Source: Anticarsia gemmatalis
Lineage: Eukaryota; Arthropoda; Insecta; Lepidoptera; Erebidae
DNA length: 64,000 nucleotides
NCBI RefSeq assembly: GCF_050436995.1
Contig: NC_134762.1
Location: forward strand, 7,958,167 to 8,022,166
Reading direction: 5' to 3'
Below, one piece after another: positions 28,101 to 40,100 of the stretch; position 1 is the stretch's first letter; each line of letters begins with the position of its first letter. The notes below the pieces were generated by a model. The model was not told the origin of the DNA. It ran no database searches and saw only the letters and a program-made list of their open reading frames with translations. The position numbers were made by a program, and so were the translations under genes.

Positions 28101-31100
28101 TGCTTCTTTTATGGACTGAAAATGTTGATCACTCTTAAGTGTTCTAAAGTTATTTATGGGTTTGGTAAAACTAAGCCTGAAAATGGCTTGCTTTTATGTT
28201 TCACCTGATGTTCAATAAAGTCCTAATTGTTTAAAATTATTTTACACATGCGCGTAAAATTACGCCTTCATTTATACCCGAAAGTGTATAAAATGCATTC
28301 AATGTGGGGAAGCCCAATGCGAAGCAAATATTGTACAGCGCACGTTACCAAACTCTAGACAACTAAAGAAATTACAAATAGCACTTCGCTAGAACGACTT
28401 ACCGAGACCACTGAAGCAGTCCAAAAATAAATTGTTCTAAGGGAGAACTCAAAAAACCTTAAAACTAATTTTCTGCAATGCAGTCAAACAAGAACTTCAA
28501 CAAAAATTAGATTCACAAGAAATCGTGCAATCAGAACGTCCACATTTTTCCATTTCAGCTGAATATAAATATTCATAATAACCAATAAACACAAGATATT
28601 ATTCCCATCTATTGTTCCTAAGAGCTGTGATTAAGGCTATACCCCACTTAGTGTTCGGAGGTCGTTAATTACAAGAGTCTACGAGCTCAATATCCAATAT
28701 ACAGCTACCAGCTATACTAATATATCGGTTTCATTAATATATTTTGGCATCTTTAGATTCTAAAGTTGTCTGTCCGTCTGCCTGGCTGTCTGTCTGCCTG
28801 TTTGTTTGTCTGTCTGTTTGTTCGTCGGTTTGTCTGTCTTTAACACTTTTGCTGTTAAACCTGAAATCAGATTTTTGTGAAATATTGTACGGTGATATTT
28901 CAAGACCCGATTTAAACATGTAGGTGCTATTTTTTTTATCTATCCCTGAATAGCCAAAATACACTTTGTTTACGAGCAGAGCCACGCCGATCCACTAGTA
29001 TAACAAATTATTATTCGAAGGATATTTGTCTTCGTGTAATTTCATTTAGTTGGAGTGATTCCAAAGGAGCACTCGTGTTCTACCGAGAATTTTATTAGAC
29101 AGTGTGACGCAGAATACCTCTCCCATTATTGCGTATCCTTCGCGTATAGTTATTGGTGTTCTGAGTGAAATATATTATTTTGTGTTAAGTATTAGTTATT
29201 AGTCTGTTAGTAATTAACACGTTTACTATTTAGATTTAAAATAGTTGAAGTTCTTCAGAACGACTTACAAACGACTACAATATTTTTTTGTCATTCGATT
29301 TTATTCGACGTAAAAATAAAAACCTTAAAACAATATGTTTCACATTGATTTGACGTGGAAATCGAATCTAGAACCACGTAGCCAATAGTTATATTTGTTT
29401 AAAGTGCATACAAATAAAAAAAACAAGTAACTTCGTGCTCTATATGCAACCAGCAAATATTACCTGAGTGAAAGTAAAATGAAAATTGAAGCAACACTCT
29501 AAGAGGAGAACACACGAAGGGGAACTGAATAGTTCATATTATTATTCAGTTCCCCTTCCTCCATGGGGAATATGGGTAATATTACGAAAGAGTAAAAAGA
29601 ACCACTTACCCAATTGCACCAACTCCAACCGCTTGTCGGTGACAAAATGCCATGGGAATGCTTTACAGAAGCTGGCCACCCCGATCCTCAGGTCAGTGAC
29701 CTTCGTTGATGTCGCGATAGATGTCGCCTCTGTCACCTCACCACCGTCGTCTTTGGACTTCTGATGAACTGGTACTGCGTTTATTTCGTACCTTAAATAT
29801 AATTAGCCTATTAAAATAGTTGAAGGTAAACATTTCGAGTTTCCTAAAATGAAATTCTTTAAGAAATGCCAAGATTACCAGGGAAGTTTCAGGCTTCAAG
29901 GGTAAAATCGCTTTACGTGAATCACAACCAATATTTTTCCATATCGGAATAAAATCATGAATTAACTCGGAACAGTCAATGACAGACTCGGGTGATTTTA
30001 GGGGAGTCATTTGCCCCACAATGAAAAATAGAAATTAAATTTAACAAAGTGATAGTGACGTAATAGCAAAGATTTTAAGATACGGGCCGGTTTTACAGAG
30101 TGGTATCGTGGTAAGTTTCTTTATGATAATTGCCTATTCATAAATCAACGCAATTTAGTGGCATCGCACATAGTAGTAGCATCAGACGAATTAGGTTCAA
30201 AAGTCAATCAAGACAGCACCTTGTGAACCCTAAAGAATTGAACTCAATTGATTGCAATTTTGTCTATGAATTATACATTAGTAAAGTAGTTCTCTCAAGG
30301 ATATTTTGGTTCCTAGAATTAACAAATTCAGACCGATTTAGGTATTTTTTTTCAACATTTAAGGGTTAACACTATTTTTTATTCATTGTTCATTATCATG
30401 GAGTCGACCCGGTCCCATAATTTGTAAGTCCGATTCACGATGTAATCTAAGAAAATGATGTAGACCACATGAATCAGAATAGGGGCTTGATTAAATTTTA
30501 CAACAGACGCGCAGTGCGAATTACAATAGCATTGGTAAGAGTCGATACTTTACAAATCGTAAAATGCTCTTATAAAAATGTGTATCCGAAAAGTTTTTAC
30601 AAGTAATCTCACAAATTTATCATTATTGAAATTCAGCAAAACGTCGGACCTCTAATAATCACAAAATTTGTTAGAAAAACTAAATAAAAATAATATATTT
30701 TATTATTAGGATTGAGGAATTTGGGGAGAACTTTACCCGACAGTGTAGGTTAAAAAAGACATGTTTAATACAAGGTTAACAGTACATAACTTTAAGGCTC
30801 AGACCTAAATAATTCTGATGTCTTCATCTATACAACAAAAAATTAATAAATCTTTCAAACAAAATAAAACGTTACCCACAATCACAATAGTCGGTTCAAT
30901 GAAATTAAAACTCACACGACCGATCATAAAACTATCTGCACAAAACCGTAATCGAGTACCAAGAACTGAAATATTGTACAAAACAAACTCCTCATTCATC
31001 ATACACACGTAACAACAGATGTGTTCAGAAATAACTGAAATAAACCATACGAAACAAATATTAAACTCGATGGAAAATTCAACAGCATAGCTATTGTATT

Positions 31101-34100
31101 CTGTTCGTCGAATACACTATCAGCAAAATGAATAATTTTAAACATTTTTCCATTTTTCAATTCGAAAATGTAAAAGCCTGATGCCATTACGAGTGCGTTT
31201 TAATTGCATTACTGATAAAGTGTCGAAATCCGTAAAAGGGTTTTCGTGAAATTGAACGAGAAATGTTATTAATTTTTTGTGAAATTTGTTTGGTTCTTTT
31301 TTATACAAATATAAAGTTTTTGTGGTAGTTAACTCGTATACAGTTCACAGAAATTGGTTTTGTATACTATATAGATAAATAAACTATTATATAAGCACAT
31401 TATTAAGTTTTATGGCATAGTAATGTTTGTTGCTTCTTCACATTTTAGCCACTCCCTTCTTTATGACGCTTCATTATGATTCGTTATTAATACTTAGTTT
31501 GAATTGGATATTGTGTTCACAAAATAGCTTCTAACATACTTAAATTTTATTTGCGGTTTAAATGCTTATGATTTCTTTAAGCGTTTTTAAAGGCAAGTCG
31601 TTGAAGTGTTACCAGAAAATTAATGGCCACAAGATAGTCGGCACTAAGGACGGGCAAACGGGTTCGTTGCATTGATGTGAATGCGTTTCTGAAAGGATGG
31701 CCAGAAACAGCAAGTAACAGAGGCGTCTGGCAGTTCAAGGAAGAAGAGCAAACTCTAAAAGAACATTATTAATGAGTGAATAAATATTTTTGGACAACAC
31801 ACACAGTCATCTGATTTCAAACTAAGCAAAGCTTGAACTATGCAAACCGTTGTTTGAATGCCTGCCATTACAGTTGTTTGCCAAACATACTTATGTATTG
31901 ACAGGCATTGATGTAGACTTAAAAATGCAACTTACTTAAATCTCCTAGGGTCGTTAGTATAACTGGTCAGTCTTATATCCGTCTGTGTGTCGTATAACAG
32001 CTTCGCTATTGCCTTCAGACTCCCCACTAGGAGGTAAGCCACTGGCTCACTCTCTGTAGTTAGGTGTAACTGTATCTTGCCCTCCTGTGATGTTGTACAA
32101 ACGAAATTTGCTTCGTATTCCATTGTTTCGTCTTTGAGTACATCGTCCTGCGGGAATAGATTGTGATTAGTACTTATTTCTACATTGATTGATGCAGAGA
32201 AGATATTTGACAGCTTTTGTCATTGTTTAGCTTAGCTTTTGCTGTGTTATAAGAGGATTCGGTCTGTGGATCCACTTGATTACAATAAATGTTATGACAT
32301 TTTGTACAATTTATATTTTTTTGCATAAAAACAAAGAAAATAGTTCAAATGAATATAATGCCAAGGCAAATATTTTTTAACACATTTTGACTCTAATATA
32401 ATAATATTGTATACAGTATGTTTAAAATGTAAAAGTTTCTAATATTCACGCGAATACTACTGGAATAATATGTTCTAATAACACTGGTGCGTGTTAAAGG
32501 CATTGCGTGAAAAATAACTAGGTCAAGTTCTAAACTGTTAAAAGAAACAACAAATTCATTCTAGCTTTATAAATTCTTTTGCATTGAGCTGGTTGAGAAA
32601 GTAGGTAGTTCCAACACCAATCATTTGAAAGCGGCAGTGCTGTTACTCTAAATATTTCGCATCTAAAATACGCCTATTGAAACGAACCCACTTGCATAGT
32701 ACTGAATTGTTCTACAAAATGTCCTACCAAAAAGACAAACTTTGAATATTAATGCTAAATAATAAAGTTAAAAAGGTCTCCACTCACCTGATCATGTAAT
32801 ACATCATGAACACTGTCTAAAGTAGTCAGAAATTCAGTCAAATTGGTGCCTAAACATTTAAAAGCTCTCTCAAGTCGACAGTTGTGTGAAAATGCCGTTA
32901 AAATTAAATATTCCCCTAATTTTGCCATAAAGTCCTTAGTGCTAACACCTGAAACAAGAGACGGTGGTTTTAGTTCGTTAAAATTATTACACTTAATATA
33001 ACTCAGTTTATATGTGCCGTAAATTGTGTTTTATGCTAAGATTGTGCCGACATATTGCTTTACAGTGTAACCATGGTTGCTGAATATAAAATGACGCTTT
33101 TTTCCCATAGGGGTAGCCAGTTTCAGTTCCCAAGTAGACCCTTGTCCATCCCAGTACTTTAAAAAAAACATTTTCTAGTAGTACTGGAGTAGTTCAAAAG
33201 CTTTTGGATTTTGAGCCTGAACCATATTAACAAACTAGTTGATTCAGAAATAAATGCCTTTGACAATGTGCCAGGAAATTGCTATTGTCCAATCTTAGAC
33301 GAATTAAAGTCGAATGAAAGACGGTTTTACGATCTTCGTTATGTGGAAGCATCAGAAGCGGGTATTATTGTAATTTATCTTTGTAAGGTTTTTACTGTTG
33401 TGTAATTTTCTGGTATTGTTTAGTTTTTGCTAAACATTGAAACAGTTATTTAAACTATTTTTCTACACTTAAAGAGAAGAAAATACATTTTTTTATATTG
33501 TTGACTCTTTTTAATAAAAGCAAGCATATTATAAATATAATATTCATACATATCGAGCGTGTATCTGTTTCAACTCAACAACACTTTGTCCACCCTAGGT
33601 ATCCAATTCGAAACCGTTTTGTTTTGATCATTATTGCTAAAAATATAAAAGTTTTTTAAATAGTCCACTAACACTGCTACATAATAAAAATATAAATAGC
33701 TCTATTATGCACCGTCATTTATAGTGCGAAAGCGTTCTCATCTATTGAAGTCAATAGTTGATACCAGTTAATTGGAAAGTCGGGTTAACCTGAATCCAAT
33801 ACGGATTACAGAAATCAACAACAAGCTCTTCACCTCGATTAAACTGTCACGGATCAGTTTGTCTGGATAAATCCACTAGATTTACTGCAATACCTTCAAA
33901 ATGGATTACTTCTAACTGCAGAGGATTTCCAATTAATGCTGGATTCACCTGTATTGCAATATCTACTGTTATCGTAAAACAATTGTATCATCATCACATC
34001 ATTTCATTAAAGCGTCGATGGACTATGTAATTATGTTAACTTAATTAAGTATATAAACTGGTTGAGTGATTTGTTATTGTTGAACATTTTTAACGCTTAA

Positions 34101-37100
34101 ATAACCATATGTGTGTAAATAATGTACATGACAATAGTGAAGTAATTCAATTGGTCGCTTTAGATAAAGTAATAAAAAAAATCGTCTAACACTTTGCCGT
34201 TGTATGTTGCTACTTAGTATGTTGCTAAATTTTAAACCTATCCCCTAGTTAAATAATATCCAAATTGGTTAAGCCTTCTTGACTTGAATGCAGAGCAAAA
34301 AATTATAAATAAATACATACCTACATTTTTCTAACAGTAATAAGAATTGAAACATTAATTTAGAATATCCATTTTGTATATGGCGAGCTTTTAAGACAAT
34401 TCACAAATCGCATTCACAATGTCCCTAACCGTTTTTACAAGTATTGACATAGTGTAATTCAGATTCGATGCGGGTAATTACTTGTGTTTGCAGTCTGCGA
34501 CCTAACAGGTGAGGCCTTCAAAGTCGTACTTGATTAAACGATTGTATGAATTACCCCGCGTTTGATTTAAGACGGGATCTTTAATGGAACAGCTGTCAAG
34601 ACTTCGTATGTACCATTTAGTTTTGGCTATAATATAATATAATTACTTAAAGTGATGTACGTACTAATGGTTTGGCATAATTCAATCGTATTATGAATGA
34701 TAATTTTAATATAGAAACTTTACTTATCGATTTAACTAATATTTTGCAAAAAATATATCAAATAATGATGGCTTATACGAAATAGCATTTTTCCAAAGGA
34801 CACAAGAAACTAAGTTTCACTGTCAACTACCACACGAAAACAACTTTTTTATTCGTCACAAATTTAATGAAACCCGGTATTTGCGTAATTGTACATAGTT
34901 ATACTTTTAGTTAACTGATCATAAACATCGTGTTGCATCGGGAACTTCTTCAACATTCCAACTAAATAAGATAAGTATCAAAAACAAAAACGAATCGATT
35001 ACCGACAAAACACAAAAAAAATATTATGTTAAAAAAACTATCTCGTAACTATTCAATATAGTTTCAAACTATTTGATAAATAAAGTTTAGAGTGTCAAAA
35101 TCCGTGAGCTTCGTTTTGTAACCACACGTCACTCTTCAATTCGTTTGACGGAATGCAAAGCAAATATGAACCGTTTGTTGTGGACTGAAACTGACTGACA
35201 GTTGACAATTGACCGACGTTGTTTTAGTTCTGACTATTGGGAGTAAAGATTTAGTTTTCCCTATAGATAAAATATGACAAATGGAATCTCTCTCTTCGCT
35301 TTAGTTATATTTATTGATAGTAAAGTTTGATTTTGCGAGTTTCGACTATTCGAGTAGCTATAGAGTTTTCAAAGACTTTTGATCAACGTTAATTTCGTCA
35401 ATAATATCAGGCCTGTTTATACTGAATAATAAACAGAAGTATTTTAAACACGTTTCGTAAATGAGGCCCTGATTGCCATATACCGGACACGTTGCCAACC
35501 TCTGGTTTGTTATTTGAGAATAATTTAAAACGATTGATATCACTTTATCTAACCAGGAATCGAACTGGAGATCTCGTGATCAGCAGTTGTATAGAGACGC
35601 CCAGACAAAAGAAGCATTCACTATTCTTGTTAGTAATAGCTTTAGAACATTGTACTACAGGACTGTTCTTCTCAAAAAGGTCAAAGGTCAGGCACCCATT
35701 TTCTTCAAATGTTTCTCGATGCGAGAAAATATCTGTTGCCAAAACTTAGTACCGAAATTGAAACTGAAATTTTTATTTGAACTTTAATTGAAATATTTGG
35801 TCTCTGCCTATAACTTTTGCATGTATAATGTACATTTTAATTCGCTTAAAAGATTCTTTGGCCTCTGTCAATAGCTGTATAGGGGAAATACGTGATATTA
35901 AATATGTTGGTATGTATGTAATAGAGATGTAGACGATGTCTAGGATAGAATGAGAGAAGAAAGTGGAGAAAAAAGATTAGGAAGACTGGCCCCACTACCA
36001 TAAGGGATTCTTAGCATGGAAGTGAGAGAGAGGTATCTATCTACTCGTAGATATGTAATAATTCCATGTACACAGAAAAACATAGCAACAAAACATCCAG
36101 AAAAGAGTCTTTTAAGCTATTTCCTACACGCGCCTACACAAGTATGTATAATACAATAAACGACTAAAATATTTTTAACAAAACATTTAACGAAACGATG
36201 TCTCTTGAGAAGTTTAACAAAGTTTAAATAACATGTACTTACAAATACGCCTACATATTTCATATAAAAATTCCTGTTTTCCACGTACAAAGTTGTTTTT
36301 TCCCCAATTTTCGTTGCCTGCCGACCTTTAGACGAACTCTCGGTGGAATTTCATAAAAAGTGACATACAGACTTTTGTGAAATGTTTCAAACTATTTTTA
36401 CTGATGAGGGTTTCGGTTTTAATCTGTCTATTCACGGCTCAATTAGGACTCAGATTTTGTGCTAGAATTAAATTGCTGGCATTTTTTGGGACGTTATCAA
36501 GCCTGCTATATCAATAGGAATGTTAATTTATTTTTTCTGGCATTCTTTAAGACATATTTACTTGACTTAGTTTGAGGAATAAAAAGTACAATTTGATATC
36601 TCGCGTGCTTAGTGTAATGAATTATAGCTGGTTATGAAGGGAACGACATAAAAACCAAATACAAAAAGCAAAACAGTATTTTGCTTAAAGTTATTAATTA
36701 AAATTAGCCGACAACGATGTAGTTTGTCTTTACTGTTCAATTATGTGCAATTTAATCAGTTTCTGGCTATGGTATGTATGTATTACATCTTGAGATATGG
36801 TCTTCTGTCGCTCGTCATTAATTTTGATTTTTAATTCAATTAGCCTATCACGGGTTGGAACCCGATACCTCTACACTAAACAGAATCACTTCTTATCATA
36901 TTCTGATATTCTAGCCATATATTCTCATAGTCATAAAATATCTGTACTCAATTAATCAGTGTCCGGTTTGATAACGATCTACTAAAGCAATATTGGAGGC
37001 TACATCTCGGCCGGCTTGGCTAAAGCTTAGGCTTTAAGTCCACGGTCGCCACAAACAAGACTTAAGCTGATACGTTGTCTTGTACAGACTCTGTATACGC

Positions 37101-40100
37101 ACATAAGATAAATGGTGTACATTGCGGGAACTTAGACGAACTTGAAATGATTATAAATGTAAAGTTAGTTTATAATACCATATAAATGGAGGTATATTTA
37201 ACATTTAATTAATAAAAATTATTGTATTTTTATTTTTCCTTCTTCTTAGATTTTTTTACGTCCAATTTATTTGGGATAACGTACTACCCTTAGTACAATC
37301 CTATCTATGCTCCACTATAAAGAATCGAGGTTTTGGAATTTAAAATGTACTGCAAAAATAGTTAATACGGCGCCCGTTAGAGGCGCTGATAACATTTTTA
37401 TACAACATTTTTCGAAACAAAACCTATTGCAGACGGTCAATAGTAGTGGAGAATCTACGCTACTGCAATGAAAGAAATTTTAGCTACATCTAAATTACTT
37501 AATTTAAAAACATCTAACACATATCTTTTAAATCTTTATGTCGCATGTTTAATATACAGTAGGATACACATCCAATCGTATACATTGTGTACATATAACA
37601 TTATGAATCAGAGTAAGTTCACTATCGTTGAATGAAAGAAACCCGTAAATCCTTACGTACAGTGTATTTTATTACTATTGTTATCCATTCATTGGGCCAA
37701 GTCACGGGGGAATTCTAGGTTAATAATGTGTTTATGTCTACTACCAAACAAAATTGTTGTTCCGATTTCTTGTATGAATTATTAAGATACGTATGTTTGT
37801 ATAGTCCGGTCAAATTAGACCAAAAAATCAGTAAACCCACGACAAATTCAGGGGAAGCTGAAAATTCTTAAAATTGTTTAAATTATAATTATAAACATTG
37901 TCTTAAAAGTCCCAACCGATCCCATGTAAGGAAAAATTTTAGCGGGGTAATAAGGTCCAAAAAATGAGTTTTTCGCGATTTTCTTGAAAACGGTAAGTTT
38001 TATCGCAAAATTACCCCAGACATAATTTGTAGATCAGGGAATTTCCTATAAAAAAGGTATCAATAATTTTTTCCCTAAAAGCCACCGCTTCTGAGATATA
38101 ACGATGCAAAAAATTGCGAGCGTCATAATACACTCATACACTACTTCAACTTGCTTTAGCAATTATAATATTAAAAGAAGTTGAAATCGATGACATCATG
38201 GATGCTGATTTAATAATTAATATCGAAAATATAGTAGATAAAATTTTTTCATACAATGATATTGAAAATGATGAAATATCTGGAGCTTTACTTAATAAAC
38301 TGAATCAAAAACTTAAGGATTATGAGGAACGAGGACCAACAGCGAAACTTTGGATTCAATATTTTTATATGGTTTCAATTCTTAAAGAGTTTTTAAGAGC
38401 TGAACGTATGGGGGATTGGAAAGCTCATTTAAACTGCGTCAAAGAAATGCTTCCTTACTTTCACGCGTCTGGACATTTTCCGTATGCTAAGTCTGCACAC
38501 CTATACTTGCAAGATATGCTACAATTAGAGAATTTCATAGATCCTGAAGTCTATAAAAAAATTTCAGAAGGATTCTTCACTGTGAGACGTTCAGACAAAT
38601 TAAGCTGTGGCACTTCAACGGACATGGTAATTGAGCAGTCTATGATGAAAGCTATGAAGACAGATGGAGGTATTGCTCGAGGAAGAAGCACAAAACAGAG
38701 TGTCATAAGTAAATGGGTTTATAGTATGCATGCAATGAATACAGTTTGTAAAAAATTAGAAGATCTGGCTAATGTTAGGATGGATACGACCGAGCAGCAT
38801 GTTGATGCAAGTGATTCACGAGTAAAAAAAGATGCTAAAGACTTACGAAAACTTTTGGAATGGTTCTCAATACATAATCCTTTTCCAGAGGTTTTGCATC
38901 GTTATATCTCAGAAGCGGTGGCTTTTAGGGAAAAAATTATTGATACCTTTTTTGTAGGAAATTCCCTGATCTACAAATTATGTCGGGGTAATTTTGCGAT
39001 AAAACTTACCGTTTTCAAGAAAATCGCGAAAAACTCATTTTTTGGACCTTATTACCCCGCTAAAATTTTTTCCTTACATGGGATCGGTTGGGACTTTTAA
39101 GACAATGTTTATAATTATAATTTAAACAATTTTAAGAATTTTCAGCTTCCCCTGAATTTGTCGTGGGTCAAATGTCTAAATTGACCGGAGTAGTATCTGA
39201 TAAATGTTGTATCTCAATCTATTTATTGTTTAAAAATATTCATTGTTGATTAAAAATTACCTTCATTGTTCAGGTTTTATTTGTTTTATTAGTACATAAA
39301 TGCTTAATTTGTCATTTGTTTACTCTTTTTAATGACGTTGACGAAAAAGACAACATAATTTTGTATTTTTCACTTTGAGTATTTTTATTATGTTATTGCT
39401 AAAGGTAACTATATAATTTTATTATTATATTCTGTCTAAAACTTCACATCTAAAAAGTTACTGAAACAAAGTACAGAATACAATAAAAACCTGCGTAGCA
39501 TAAAAAATATTTTACGCTAAAATTATGTCACCGTGTCTGAGAATATTTTGCGTGTGTAAGCTACATAAAAACTGTAAATATGTGTCTACAGTATTACATC
39601 TAACTCAGGGCTTTTGACGATAACAGCTTGACAAATAACTTAGATAGGAGACATACTAGACACAAGTTAAGATGTCATAAAAAACATATACAGTGTTGTT
39701 GGGGACTAAGGGTTTGGAATGTAACACTGAAGACTATAATTAGGGTTCGAAGACGTGCAATTGATACTCTTTTCTAGGTCTTGTAGCCCTTTAATACACG
39801 CACCGAATAACATTTCCCCTCTAGAAAAGAAGGTCGGTTGAAAAGATTTTTCAAATATAAAAATCTTAAGATTTTCGCATACCTATTAATATTGCATAAA
39901 CTTGTTGGTTTAATATTGGTAAGAGTACAATGATTATATTGCAATATCAAATTGGCAATTCCAAAAACGTACTTACTAATGTCTTATAGTTTATAATTAG
40001 TTAGTTACGAGTATATAATAATATTTGAATAAGCAGCTTAGAGCAACAGCTGCAGTGCACTCGAATATTTCCAAGAAAATTTAAATTCATTGTACATTTA

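Larger units (their letters stand above)
22729..29609. other. 6.9 kb intron with clustered palindromes
   Basis: Contains two family A copies (23574-23740, 27110-27229), small hairpin 24418-24440, palindromes 25038-25085, 25630-25687 and 25702-25755, a simple (CTGT)n-type tract at 28765-28845 and a 16 bp inverted repeat at 29516-29558. No recognisable coding sequence. Confidence 0.7.
37805..39189. mobile_element. DNA transposon-like element with 0.3 kb terminal inverted repeats
   Basis: The left repeat (37805-38111) and the right repeat (38892-39189) are inverted copies. Apart from a 9 bp length difference near the ends they differ by only about three changes in 268 bp, so the insertion or last homogenisation is recent. 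The termini read TCCGGTCAA and TTGACCGGA. If the true ends are CCGG, both flanks carry a 3 bp AGT duplication. The 780 bp centre carries one long open frame on the plus strand, opposite to the host gene. I cannot assign a transposase superfamily. Confidence 0.85.

Noticed and set aside
38198..39100. Host gene nested in the cyclase intron
   Set aside because: The frame is flanked by, and runs into, long terminal inverted repeats, so it belongs to a mobile element.
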